From NCBI GenBank assembly GCA_034664085.1, contig JAXDII010000035.1, positions 30,686 through 94,685 on the forward strand: a stretch of DNA of 64,000 bases, read 5' to 3'. This document shows positions 41,728 to 49,905 of the stretch, piece after piece. The position numbers and the translations under genes are program-made. Source of the DNA: JACVRW01 sp034664085 (lineage in GTDB: Bacteria; Actinomycetota; Thermoleophilia; Solirubrobacterales; Thermoleophilaceae). Under the pieces are notes generated by a model. That model searched no databases. It was given only the letters and a program-made list of their open reading frames with translations, and was not told the origin of the DNA. Numbering within the stretch: the first letter of the stretch is position 1; each line of letters starts with the position of its first letter.

Positions 41728-43061
41728 GCCGCGAAGCGGCGCAGCGCAAGGCGGCTGAGCGCGCCGAAGACGACCACGAGCGCGCCCAGGTGCAGCAGCG
41801 CTCCGCCCAGGCCGCCGGCGTCGTTGAGCGCGGCATCCAGCGCGTCGAGCGTCGGCTTGAACGGGAACGCCGCGGAGACCGCCCGGATCACGTCGTACAG
41901 GGCCGGCGCGACGGCGCCCGAAGGCACCAGCGCCAGGAAGGCGAGCGGCAGCGACAGCATGAAGGCCAGCAGCGACGCGGCCCTCACCTCGCGCGTGAAC
42001 GTGCCGATCGCCAGCCCCACCGCCGCGAACGCGAGCGCGCCGGCGGCCACCGCGACGACCCAGAGCCCGAAGCGGCCCCAGTCGAGATCGACGAACAGGC
42101 CCAGGCCGACGAGCATCAGCAGGCAGACCGCCGTGGAGCAGACGGCCGCGAGGCCGGCCTTCTCGGCCAGCAGCGCCGAGCGCGACACGAGGCCGCGCAC
42201 CAGGCGGGGGAAGGCGTTCTCCTCGCGCTCGATCGCCAGCATGCCGGCGGCGAGCAGCAGCGTGATGAACATCAGCGACACGCTGGCGGCCAGCGCCACG
42301 GCGAAGGCGTTCAGCGACGTGCCGCCGCCCTCCAGCGAGCGCGCGCTGACCTTGATCGGCTCCCCGACCACCCCCAGGACGTCGTCGGAGAAGGCGAGGT
42401 TGTCGCGGGCGAGCTCGGTGAAGTCGATCACCTGGTCGAGCTCGTCGCGCTTGGGCCCCGGCGGGAGGCTCGCGCGCGACTCCTCGAGGATCGCCTGGGC
42501 GCGGGCGAGGCCGAGGACGTCGAAGTCCTGGCCGAGGAAGTGGTAGACGCCGCCGTCGCCGATCAGGTCGAGCAGGTCCAGCGCCTCGGTCGCGATCTCC
42601 TTGGTGAGCGCGGCGTTGGCCGCCTTCACCTGCGACTGGATCGTGTTCTCGACGTACGCCTGCTTGGCCGGGTCCTCGCCGTTGTAGAAGACCTCGAGCT
42701 TGCCCGACTCGAGCGTCGACTGGAGGTCCGACGCCAGGTCCTTCGGGATCACGATCCCAGCGAGCACGTCGCCGTCGCGCACCTTCTGGATCGCCTCCGC
42801 GCGGCTCTTCACCGGCACGACCTCGACGTCGTCGAACAGCGCGCCCTCCTCGTCGGCGAGGTCGATCTCGCGCCCGCCGAGCTCGATCGTGCTGGCCGAA
42901 GCCGAGAGCCCGTTGTAGAAAGCGACCTCCGGCTTGTCCGGCCCGCGCGACAGCGCGAAGCCGATCAGCACCGCGATCACGATCGGGTAGATCACGAGCA
43001 GCGCGACCATGACCGGCGAGCGGCGCAGGATGCGCAGGTCCTTGAGCAGCAGCCAGCGCAC
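41724..43061 (-). CDS. ABC-2-type transporter permease
   Basis: A 445-residue membrane subunit: one N-terminal helix (about 18-38), a large extracytoplasmic domain (about 40-235) and five or six C-terminal helices (about 236-435), the usual ABC-2 exporter layout. MRWLLLKDLRILRRSP at the start is the typical amphipathic elbow helix. GTG start abuts the ATPase stop. Substrate (lipid, drug, polymer) cannot be inferred. The large outer domain, with YNGEDPAKQAYVENTIQSQV, resembles YhgE/Pip-like permeases. Confidence 0.88.
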   Translation of the reverse strand: MRWLLLKDLRILRRSPVMVALLVIYPIVIAVLIGFALSRGPDKPEVAFYNGLSASASTIELGGREIDLADEEGALFDDVEVVPVKSRAEAIQKVRDGDVLAGIVIPKDLASDLQSTLESGKLEVFYNGEDPAKQAYVENTIQSQVKAANAALTKEIATEALDLLDLIGDGGVYHFLGQDFDVLGLARAQAILEESRASLPPGPKRDELDQVIDFTELARDNLAFSDDVLGVVGEPIKVSARSLEGGGTSLNAFAVALAASVSLMFITLLLAAGMLAIEREENAFPRLVRGLVSRSALLAEKAGLAAVCSTAVCLLMLVGLGLFVDLDWGRFGLWVVAVAAGALAFAAVGLAIGTFTREVRAASLLAFMLSLPLAFLALVPSGAVAPALYDVIRAVSAAFPFKPTLDALDAALNDAGGLGGALLHLGALVVVFGALSRLALRRFAA

Positions 43062-43772
43062 CTAGTGGCCCCGCTGGTGCAGGAACTCGACGAAGGCGCG
43101 CTCGAAGTCCAGGCCGGTCGTGCCGGTCGCCTGCTCCAGTTCGCGCGGTGAGCCGTCGAAGACCCGCTCGCCGTCAGCCAGGACGATCAGCCGGTCGGCG
43201 TAGCGGTCCGCCTCTGGGATGTGGTGGGTGGCGTAGACGACGGTCGTGCCCTCGCCGGCCAGGCGCAGGATGAACTCCCAGAGGCGCTCGCGCTGGCGCG
43301 GGTCGAGGGCGGAGCTGGGCTCGTCCAGCAGCAGCACCTCGGGCTCGGCCAGCAGCCCGATGGCGATGTTCACGCGCTGGCGGTTGCCGCCCGAGAGCGT
43401 GCCGACCTGGTCGCCCGCGCGGTCGCGCAGGTCGGTCAGCTCGAGCATGCGGTCGACGGTCTCGCGCGGGTCGCCCACGCGCTCGAGCCGCGCGAACAGC
43501 ATCAGGTTCTCCTCGACGGTGAGCTTGCCGTAGAGGGCGGGCTGCTGGGGCACCCAGCCGACCGTGCGGGGCTCGACCGAGAGCTCTCCCTCGTCCGGGC
43601 GCTGGATGCCCGCGAGGATCGAGAGCAGCGTGGTCTTGCCCGCTCCGTTCGGCCCGATCACGGCCACCAGCTCGCCGCGGCCGGCGGACACCGAAACGCC
43701 GCGCAGCGCAACGCGATCGCCGTAGCGCTTGACGAGGTCGCGGGCGGCCAGGGTGACGGTCAGCGTCTCCAC
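43062..43772 (-). CDS. ABC transporter ATP-binding protein
   Basis: A 236-residue ATPase that pairs with the permease directly downstream. Walker A is GPNGAGKTT (about 37-45), the Q-loop WVPQQPALYG, the signature LSGGNRQRV (about 135-143), Walker B LLLDEPSSALDP (about 156-167) and the H-loop ATHH. The GTG 43772 start (ETLTVTLAARDLVKRYG) fits the fold; the frame extends further but antisense to the next gene. Confidence 0.93.
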   Translation of the reverse strand: METLTVTLAARDLVKRYGDRVALRGVSVSAGRGELVAVIGPNGAGKTTLLSILAGIQRPDEGELSVEPRTVGWVPQQPALYGKLTVEENLMLFARLERVGDPRETVDRMLELTDLRDRAGDQVGTLSGGNRQRVNIAIGLLAEPEVLLLDEPSSALDPRQRERLWEFILRLAGEGTTVVYATHHIPEADRYADRLIVLADGERVFDGSPRELEQATGTTGLDFERAFVEFLHQRGH

Positions 43773-43779
43773 AGCGCGC

Positions 43780-43792
43780 AGGTTGGCAGAAT
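43780..43792. promoter_or_regulatory. Divergent weak -10 pair (CAACCT minus, CAGAAT plus)
   Basis: CAACCT on the minus strand (43785-43780) ends 7 nt before the ATPase GTG; CAGAAT on the plus strand (43787-43792) ends 8 nt before GTG 43801. Both depart from TANNNT at the first base. Confidence 0.25.
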
Positions 43793-43800
43793 CGCTCGTC

Positions 43801-44580
43801 GTGAAGCTCTTGTTCGTAGGCGACGTGGTCGGCGGCATCGGCCGGCGTGCACTGGCGACCGTGCTGCCCGCGCTGCGCGAGGAGCACCAGCCGGACTTCG
43901 TGGTGGTGAACGGCGAGAACGCCGCCGGCGGCGTGGGGATCACGCGCAAGACCGCCCGCGAGCTGCTGGACCTCGGCGCCGACGCGATCACGCTCGGCAA
44001 CCACGCCTACCGCCACCGCGAGGTGTACCCCTACCTCGACGAGGAGCCGCGCATCGTGCGGCCGGCCAACTTCCCCAAGGGCAGCCCCGGCCGTGGCCAC
44101 ACGGTGGTCGAGGCGAACGGCATGCGGCTGGGGATCATCAACCTCTCCGGCCTGGTCTTCCTCGAGGCCGTCCGCTCGCCGTTCGCCGAGGCCGACGCGC
44201 TGCTGTCCGAGCTGCGCGGCTCCGCGGACGCGGTGCTGGTGGACATGCACGCGGAGGCCACCAGCGAGAAGGTCGCCATGGGCTGGCACCTGGACGGCCG
44301 CGTGCTCGCCTGCGTGGGGACCCACACGCACGTGCCGACGTCGGACGCGCGCGTGCTGCCCGGCGGGACCGCCTACGTGACGGACGTCGGGATGACCGGC
44401 CCGCGCGGCGGCGTGATCGGGGTGAAGCGCGAGCTGGCGCTGGAGCGCTTCCTCAAGCTCACGCAGGTGCGCTTCGAGACCTCAGACGAGGACCCGTGGC
44501 TCAACGCGGTGCTCGTGGAGGGCGACGGCGCCGGCCGCGCCCTCTCGATCCGCCAGCTGCTCGTGCCGGCCGACGGCTAG
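43801..44580 (+). CDS. YmdB-family metallophosphoesterase
   Basis: A 259-residue enzyme of the TIGR00282/YmdB family, which hydrolyse 2',3'-cyclic nucleotides or cAMP and affect RNA turnover. Metal-binding stretches are LFVGDVVGG (4-12), NGENAAGG (about 39-46), LGNHAYRHREVYPYL (about 64-78), DMHAEATSEK and GTHTHVPTSDARVLP (about 176-190). Length and motif order fit well. GTG start. The last 99 bp overlap the end of a membrane glycosyltransferase gene on the other strand. Confidence 0.92.
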   Translation: MKLLFVGDVVGGIGRRALATVLPALREEHQPDFVVVNGENAAGGVGITRKTARELLDLGADAITLGNHAYRHREVYPYLDEEPRIVRPANFPKGSPGRGHTVVEANGMRLGIINLSGLVFLEAVRSPFAEADALLSELRGSADAVLVDMHAEATSEKVAMGWHLDGRVLACVGTHTHVPTSDARVLPGGTAYVTDVGMTGPRGGVIGVKRELALERFLKLTQVRFETSDEDPWLNAVLVEGDGAGRALSIRQLLVPADG

Positions 44581-45726
44581 GGCGCGCAGCGCCAGCACCA
44601 GCGCTGCGACCAGCACGAGGTCACGCGCGGCGACCAGCGCCACCGGGAACGCGTCGCCGTCGACGAGGTCGAAGTAGCGGGCCGGGAACTCGACCTGGGT
44701 CAGCACGACCGCGGCGCCGATCGCGACCGCGAGCAGGCGCAGCCGCCAGGCCAGGGCGAGCGCGCCGAGCGGCACGAGCCAGAGCATGTACTGCGGGGAG
44801 AGCACCTTGCCGAGCGCGGCGAAGGCCAGCACGGCCGTCAGGGAGCCGAGCACGAGCTGGCGCCCGCTGCCGCGGCCACGCGCAGCGGCCAGGGCCACGG
44901 CGGCGGCCATCGCGAGCAGGCAGGCCAGCGTCAGCGCCCCGTCTGCCGGGTGGAGCAGCCCGTCCGAGCGGTGGCTGCTCACGCTCTCGGCGTCTCCCAC
45001 GCCAAGGCCGTCGAGCGCGCGCATGGCGGCGGCGGGCAGGCTTTCGATCTGCACGGGGCGCTCCAGGTGGTACTGGACCGCGTCGACGGCGCCCGACGGG
45101 GACAGCGCGAGGGCCACTGCGGCGGGCAGCGCCAGCGCCGCGGCCAGCGCCGCGGCCGACCGCACAGCGGCGCGGCGACCCGAGCGCGCCGCCACCCAGG
45201 CGAGCGCGACCGGCGCGGCCACGAGCGGGAAGCCCTTGGTCATGGCGGCCAGGCCCAGCACCGCCATGCCGGCGGCGGGGCGGTCGCGCAGCAACAGCAG
45301 CAGCGCGGCCAGCAGCAGGGCCACCGGAGCGAGGTCGAAGTGCGTCCGCACGAGCGCGCCGCACAGCAGCGGCATCAGCGCGGCGGCGAACAGGGCGAGG
45401 CGGCGGTCGCCGTGCGTGCGCGCCGCGAGGGCACCGCAGAGCAGCACGACGATGCCGGCCAGCAGGAAGGTCCACCCGGCGAACGCCGCGCGGAAGGCTT
45501 CCTCCCCGGTCCCGGCGAGGCCCGGCAGCGCGATCGCCGGGGCGCCCAGCGGCGGGTACTCCAGGAACACGTCGCGGTACGGGATCCCGCCGGCGAGCAG
45601 CGGCTCGGTGAAGACGCGGTAGACGTACAGGTCGTTGACGCTCTCGTCGGACCACGGGGCGAGCCAGAGCGTGGCCGCCCAGCCGAGGGCGAGCAGGGCG
45701 ACGGCGAGCGCCGCGTCGCGCCTCAC
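44482..45726 (-). CDS. Polytopic membrane glycosyltransferase (GT87/DUF2029-like)
   Basis: A 414-residue protein with about ten membrane helices. An early outward loop with DLYVYRVFTEPLLAGGIPYRDVFLEYPPLG (about 33-62) is typical of GT-C enzymes that use polyprenyl-phosphate sugars in cell-envelope glycan synthesis, and LSPQYMLWLVPLGALAL follows late in the chain. The last 33 residues (from about 382) are hydrophilic and come from DNA shared in antisense with the YmdB gene, so the tail is probably dispensable. Overlaps the next glycosyltransferase by 4 nt. Confidence 0.8.
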   Translation of the reverse strand: MRRDAALAVALLALGWAATLWLAPWSDESVNDLYVYRVFTEPLLAGGIPYRDVFLEYPPLGAPAIALPGLAGTGEEAFRAAFAGWTFLLAGIVVLLCGALAARTHGDRRLALFAAALMPLLCGALVRTHFDLAPVALLLAALLLLLRDRPAAGMAVLGLAAMTKGFPLVAAPVALAWVAARSGRRAAVRSAAALAAALALPAAVALALSPSGAVDAVQYHLERPVQIESLPAAAMRALDGLGVGDAESVSSHRSDGLLHPADGALTLACLLAMAAAVALAAARGRGSGRQLVLGSLTAVLAFAALGKVLSPQYMLWLVPLGALALAWRLRLLAVAIGAAVVLTQVEFPARYFDLVDGDAFPVALVAARDLVLVAALVLALRALAVGRHEQLADREGAAGAVALHEHRVEPRVLV

Positions 45727-47342
45727 GCCGCGACCGCCCGCCTGCGCCGCGGCTCCGGGAGCGTCGCCGGATCGGCCTCACCGCTGCGATAGGCGCCGAG
45801 CACCACCACCAGCACGAACGGCACGAACCAGACCACGTAGAGATAGAACCAGTGGGCCACCGGCAGCTGCAGCGCGATCAGCACCGCCGCGCCGAGCGCG
45901 GCCACCTGGCGGTCGCTCGCGCGCCGCGGCACGAAGGCGACGAGCAGCGCCAGCGCGACGGCGGCCGCCTTCAGGACCGTCTGCAGCCACGCGATCGAGT
46001 CGACCTGCCCCCAGATGCTGAACGGCGAGCCGCGGCCGGCCTGGTAGCCGATCGTTCGATCGTAGATCTCGCGCAGCCCGCCATCTGGGATGAACGGGAC
46101 GAGCGTGACCGCGATCGTCAGCGCGAGGGCGATCGCGAGGACGAGCGGCCGGCGCCGCGCGAACAGCGGCGCCAGCGCAAGCGGCGCGAACTTCGACGCC
46201 GCCCCCAATCCGACCGCGATCCCGGTCCCGACCGCCGACCGGCGCGCGAACGCGAGCATGGCAACGGCGCAGGCGAGGGCCACGAGCGTGTCGTTGGAGT
46301 TCGTCTCGAGCACGAAGGCGGTGTACGGATAGGCGGCCCACGCGTATCCGAGCGCCACTCCGAGCCCCGTCCCCTCCCGCCCCGGCCGCAGCGCCCGGCC
46401 GAGCATCAGCAGCGCCGCGATCGTCAGCAGGTCGAACACGATCGCCGCGGCGTGCGCCGCGGGCAGGTCGTCCCAGCTCCCGGTCCAGCGCATCAGCTGC
46501 TCGAACGGCACGTAGAGCAGGTAGTTGACCGGCCCGTAGGTGTCGCCCTTCTCCACGTCGTCCGAGAACCCGTCCCCGTAGAGCTGGTCGCCGTCGACGA
46601 TGCGGTCGGCGCCGATCACCCCGGCGTAGCCGACGTCGATCACGTTCGAGTCCACGACGTTGAGGGCCACTCGGAAGACCACGAGGAAGACGAACAGCAC
46701 GGCCAGCCACGCCAGCGGCACGTGCGGCACCAGGCGGCCGGGGCGCTCGCGCGGGCGCAAGCCGGCCAAAAGCACGCGCACGAACAGGTAGAGCAGCACC
46801 GGATACACCAGCGGCACCGACACGCCGATCTCGCCGCGATTGAAGAACACGTGCGACACGCCGAAGGCCAGCAGCACCAGCAGGTCGAGGTGGAGCAGCC
46901 GGAACGGCCGGCGGAAGTCGACGAACGGCGCCAAGAACATCACGCACAGCGGGATCCACACGTAGGGCGCGTTGAGCTTGCGGCCGAAAGCGCCGGGATA
47001 GCCGCGCGCCATCCGCCAGGCGACCTGGTGCCCGCTCCACTGCTCGGTGATCGCCCCGGTCGCGTCGTCCACCTGCACCTGCACGAGCTCCCGGCCGTCG
47101 CGGAAGAAGCTCACCTGCCAGCGCCCGGTGCCGCGCGTGTAGGCCGTCGGGTTGAGCCGGCCGTCCCGCCGCTCCGCGCGCACCTTCTCCGCCCGTTCGG
47201 CGATGCGCTCGACGTCCCGGGCGCTGCGCTCGAAGAAGCGCGGCGGCTGGGTCTGCGACTCGGGGATGGTCGGGTCCTGCGCCGCGGCGGACGCCGGGAA
47301 CAGGAGCAGCGCGGCGGCCAGGGCGACGAGCGCGCGGATCAG
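45723..47342 (-). CDS. Large membrane protein with signal peptide and GT-C/GT87-like domain
   Basis: A 539-residue protein if started at CTG 47342. Its N-terminus (LIRALVALAAALLLFPASAAAQ) is a clear signal peptide followed by about 70 exported residues with SAYTRG-like and GRWQVSFFRDGRELVQVQVDD sequence, then about ten membrane helices with GADRIVDGDQLYGDGFS and GDTYGPVNYLLYVPFE, as in glycan glycosyltransferases. The first canonical start, GTG 47183, would delete the signal peptide. No ATG/GTG/TTG lies in frame upstream; CTG 47342 or ATT 47351 must serve, or the sequence has an error. Coupled to GtrA and the gene below. Confidence 0.72.
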   Translation of the reverse strand: MIRALVALAAALLLFPASAAAQDPTIPESQTQPPRFFERSARDVERIAERAEKVRAERRDGRLNPTAYTRGTGRWQVSFFRDGRELVQVQVDDATGAITEQWSGHQVAWRMARGYPGAFGRKLNAPYVWIPLCVMFLAPFVDFRRPFRLLHLDLLVLLAFGVSHVFFNRGEIGVSVPLVYPVLLYLFVRVLLAGLRPRERPGRLVPHVPLAWLAVLFVFLVVFRVALNVVDSNVIDVGYAGVIGADRIVDGDQLYGDGFSDDVEKGDTYGPVNYLLYVPFEQLMRWTGSWDDLPAAHAAAIVFDLLTIAALLMLGRALRPGREGTGLGVALGYAWAAYPYTAFVLETNSNDTLVALACAVAMLAFARRSAVGTGIAVGLGAASKFAPLALAPLFARRRPLVLAIALALTIAVTLVPFIPDGGLREIYDRTIGYQAGRGSPFSIWGQVDSIAWLQTVLKAAAVALALLVAFVPRRASDRQVAALGAAVLIALQLPVAHWFYLYVVWFVPFVLVVVLGAYRSGEADPATLPEPRRRRAVAA

Positions 47343-47346
47343 CCGG

Positions 47347-47820
47347 TCAATCGCGCGAGACCTCGATCGCGAAGCTCCACATCTTGTTCCCGAGGAAGTT
47401 GAGCGGCGTGGCTGCCACGATCGCTATCGCCTGAGCGGCCAGCTCGGGCATGCCTCCGACGCTGACCAGCAGCTCGAGCACGCCGAGGGCGAACAGGAAG
47501 GCGATGACGCTGACCGTGAGGAAGCGCGGCGCCTGGAAGCGGGCGCTGCCCCCGCCGGCCCGGAACGTCCAGTGCCGGTTCCACCAGAAGTTGTTCGCCA
47601 CCCCGCCGACGAACGCGATCGACGCCGCCACGAGATGGTGCAGCCCGAGCGGGTGGACGCACAGGAAGAAGAGGAACAGGTTGACCAGGTAGCCAGACCC
47701 GCCCACGATGCAGAACTTGATCAGCTGGCGCCAGTTCTTGGACTTGCGCAAGCCGGCGCGCACGCGCACGTGGATCGGGTGGGCGCCTCGAGTGACGACG
47801 AGGTCCAGATCCTCGGTCAT
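47347..47820 (-). CDS. GtrA-family membrane protein
   Basis: A 157-residue protein with four membrane helices. KFCIVGGSGYLVNLFLFFL (about 31-49), VGGVANNFWWNRHWTF (about 71-86) and PLNFLGNKMWSF near the C-terminus are standard GtrA signatures. GtrA proteins are thought to flip polyprenyl-phosphate-linked sugars across the membrane, fitting the glycosyltransferases downstream. ATG overlaps the stop of the phosphodiesterase gene (ATGA). The soluble first 28 residues are longer than in minimal homologues. Confidence 0.9.
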   Translation of the reverse strand: MTEDLDLVVTRGAHPIHVRVRAGLRKSKNWRQLIKFCIVGGSGYLVNLFLFFLCVHPLGLHHLVAASIAFVGGVANNFWWNRHWTFRAGGGSARFQAPRFLTVSVIAFLFALGVLELLVSVGGMPELAAQAIAIVAATPLNFLGNKMWSFAIEVSRD

Positions 47821-49292
47821 CGCATCAACGGTACACCGAAGTGGGCGAGCACAAGGGGGGTCACATCGGTGAGCGCCCACTGCTCGCGCTCGGGCGCTTC
47901 GACCCCGCAGAGCAGGAGCACGCCCTCCGAGTCGTCGCGGTGCAGCGAGCCGTGGCTGCCGCCGCCGACGTGATGGGCGCCGCCCCAGTCGACGAACTCG
48001 AAGCCGGGCTCGGCGGACACGAGCACGTCGCCGGAGTGCGGGCACTCGAGCGCCGACCAGAGCCGGCCCAGCGCATCGGGGTAGATGTCGCTCGTGACGC
48101 GCCCAGCCGCCGCGTCGACGGCGAGCTCCAGCGCGGCGTGATCGCCATCGACGCTCCAGGTCCCTCCGCGGCGGTCGCGCAGGTCCCCGCCCGGGGCGAA
48201 GCGCAGTTCGCCGCGCCCGCTGTGGACGATGGCGTAGCCGTTCGCGCACGAGGCCACCACATCCACGCCATCGACCCCGCGCAGCGTCGCGATCGCGCCC
48301 GCCACCAGCTCGTCGCGCCGGCTCTCGTCGAGCGCGTAGACCATCGCCGAGCGCGCCGCCGGAGAGACGGCCAGCTCGGCCTCCGTCGGGGCGGGGTCGG
48401 TCGGCCCGAGCACGCGCGCGTCGGCGAAGACGTCGGCCAGGCTGACGCTCTCCTCGACCTTCGTCTGGGAGTGGTCGGACATGACGATGACGGCGTGCTG
48501 CTCCAGGAACGCATCCACGCCGCCCGCCACGTGGACGATCCGCTCCAGCGCGCGGTCGGCCTCGGCGATCGAGCGCACCTGGCCGTCGGGACCCACCTTG
48601 TGCGAGTGGGTGTCGTTGTCGGGCAGCGAGAAGAGCAGGAAGTCGAACAGGTCGTGCTCGACCAGATAGGCCCCCACGCACCCGGTGTGCTGGTCGCGCT
48701 GGCCGGGCATGCCGAGCGCCGACGTGCAGCCCGTGTTGCGGGAGTCGAACAGGTCCGCGTAGAACAGCTCGCCGGCCCCGTAGACCGCGTGGCGGAACTG
48801 GGCCGCCTCGGCGATGCGGCGGTAGACGCTGGCCCCCGAGGGGTCGTGCCGGGTGCGGCCGCGGTAGATCAGGTAAGTGGTGCAGGCGGTCCGCAGGCCG
48901 GCGTCGTCGAGGTGCTCGAAGACCGTCCTGTGCGCACGGGTGAGGTGCGCCATGTTCATGTTGTAGACGGTGTCGTAGAGGGACCGCACGACGCCGAAGG
49001 CGCGGGTGGCCGGGAACGAGGATCCGTACTCGACGTAGCGCTCCTCACCGCGGTGGTACCAGTTCATCGACGGGACGTGATGCTCGCCGGGCCCGCACCC
49101 GGTGGCGATCGCGGCGCTGGCCACGGGGGTGACCGACGGGAACGTCGAGAGGCAGTTGCGGATCAGGGTGCCGCGGTCGCGCAGCGCGGCGAGCACCGGT
49201 GCCCGGCCCTCCTCGATCGCGAGGTCGAGCATGTCGGGCTTGAGCGAATCGATGACCGCCAGGACGAGCTTCTTCGGCCGGGGGTCGGCCAC
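47817..49292 (-). CDS. Alkaline-phosphatase-fold phosphodiesterase/nucleotide pyrophosphatase
   Basis: A 491-residue metalloenzyme of the AP superfamily (type I phosphodiesterase). Metal-site motifs: VIDSLKPDML (about 14-23, Asp), the nucleophile region STFPSVTPVASAAIATGCGPGEHHV (about 49-73), LPDNDTHSHKVG (about 223-234), VMSDHSQT (about 268-275) and GGAHHVGGGSHGS (about 435-447). No signal peptide, so it acts in the cytosol. In an operon with GtrA and glycosyltransferases; release or recycling of a nucleotide- or lipid-linked phosphodiester is a reasonable guess, not shown. Confidence 0.88.
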   Translation of the reverse strand: MADPRPKKLVLAVIDSLKPDMLDLAIEEGRAPVLAALRDRGTLIRNCLSTFPSVTPVASAAIATGCGPGEHHVPSMNWYHRGEERYVEYGSSFPATRAFGVVRSLYDTVYNMNMAHLTRAHRTVFEHLDDAGLRTACTTYLIYRGRTRHDPSGASVYRRIAEAAQFRHAVYGAGELFYADLFDSRNTGCTSALGMPGQRDQHTGCVGAYLVEHDLFDFLLFSLPDNDTHSHKVGPDGQVRSIAEADRALERIVHVAGGVDAFLEQHAVIVMSDHSQTKVEESVSLADVFADARVLGPTDPAPTEAELAVSPAARSAMVYALDESRRDELVAGAIATLRGVDGVDVVASCANGYAIVHSGRGELRFAPGGDLRDRRGGTWSVDGDHAALELAVDAAAGRVTSDIYPDALGRLWSALECPHSGDVLVSAEPGFEFVDWGGAHHVGGGSHGSLHRDDSEGVLLLCGVEAPEREQWALTDVTPLVLAHFGVPLMR

Positions 49293-49298
49293 GTGGAC

Positions 49299-49877
49299 CT
49301 AGCGCAGGACCCGCAGGCCGGCGTACTTCTCTCCGTCCCGCCGGCGCCCGCCGAGGAGCAGCACGGCGAAGGCGACGATGGCCAGGATCGAGGCCGGGGG
49401 CACGAAGATCGCGATCGCGGCCAGCAGCAGCGCGACGCCGTCGGCGTAGGCCGTCAGCAGCGCAGCCGCGCCTCCCTCGAGGCGGGCGCGGGCCCGCTCG
49501 ACGAGGCCGCCCACGGCGCGCCAGCCGAGCACCGCGCAGAGCGCTCCGCCGATCAGCCCGGGCCAGCTGTCGCTGCCACCGTCCGCCAGCGCGCCGGCAA
49601 ACAGCATCGCGCCGAGGACCGCGCCCACCACCCCGCTGAACACCTCGATCCCGCGAGGGTTGGCGGCGGAGCGCTCGGCCAGGTAGGCGATCACCCCCAG
49701 CACCACCACGACGAGCAGGAAGCCGGTGGACTCGAGAAAGCGCCAATCGGTGCCGTCGAAGTCGATGCCGACATCCCCGCGTGCGAGGGCGCCGGCGAGC
49801 AGCGGCGGCAGGTACGGACGCACGCCCGTGGCGCCCGCGAGGCCCATGCCGGTGGTGGTGTCGAGGAACACGCTCAT
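49299..49877 (-). CDS. DUF4126-like membrane protein
   Basis: A 192-residue polytopic protein of unknown role. MSVFLDTTTGMGLAGATGVRPYLPPLLAGALARGDVGIDF at the start, with its Gly-rich ATG-x-RP motif, matches the DUF4126 type. Helices lie near 45-65, 70-95, 105-125 and 150-180. ATG 49877 is preferred over the longer frame from 49913, which would cover the divergent promoter. First gene of the phosphodiesterase-glycosyltransferase operon. Confidence 0.75.
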   Translation of the reverse strand: MSVFLDTTTGMGLAGATGVRPYLPPLLAGALARGDVGIDFDGTDWRFLESTGFLLVVVVLGVIAYLAERSAANPRGIEVFSGVVGAVLGAMLFAGALADGGSDSWPGLIGGALCAVLGWRAVGGLVERARARLEGGAAALLTAYADGVALLLAAIAIFVPPASILAIVAFAVLLLGGRRRDGEKYAGLRVLR

Positions 49878-49887
49878 CGCTGGCCGG

Positions 49888-49894
49888 TAGCCTA
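49888..49894. promoter_or_regulatory. Shared divergent -10 (TAGCCTA)
   Basis: TAGCCT (plus, 49888-49893) ends 12 nt before GTG 49906; on the minus strand TAGGCT (49894-49889) ends 11 nt before ATG 49877. The same seven base pairs would serve both directions. Confidence 0.4.
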
Positions 49895-49905
49895 CGCGTC
49901 GCGCC

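Noticed and set aside
40800..43151. 783-codon plus-strand frame over hemB and the ABC permease
   Set aside because: Translation is low-complexity Arg/Glu/Gln sequence opposite clear genes on the minus strand.
43221..45611. 796-codon plus-strand frame
   Set aside because: Runs antisense through the ABC ATPase and the glycosyltransferase and out of frame through the YmdB gene; no motifs.
47347..48681. 444-codon version of the GtrA gene
   Set aside because: The first 287 codons are an out-of-frame reading of the phosphodiesterase gene; GtrA begins at ATG 47820.
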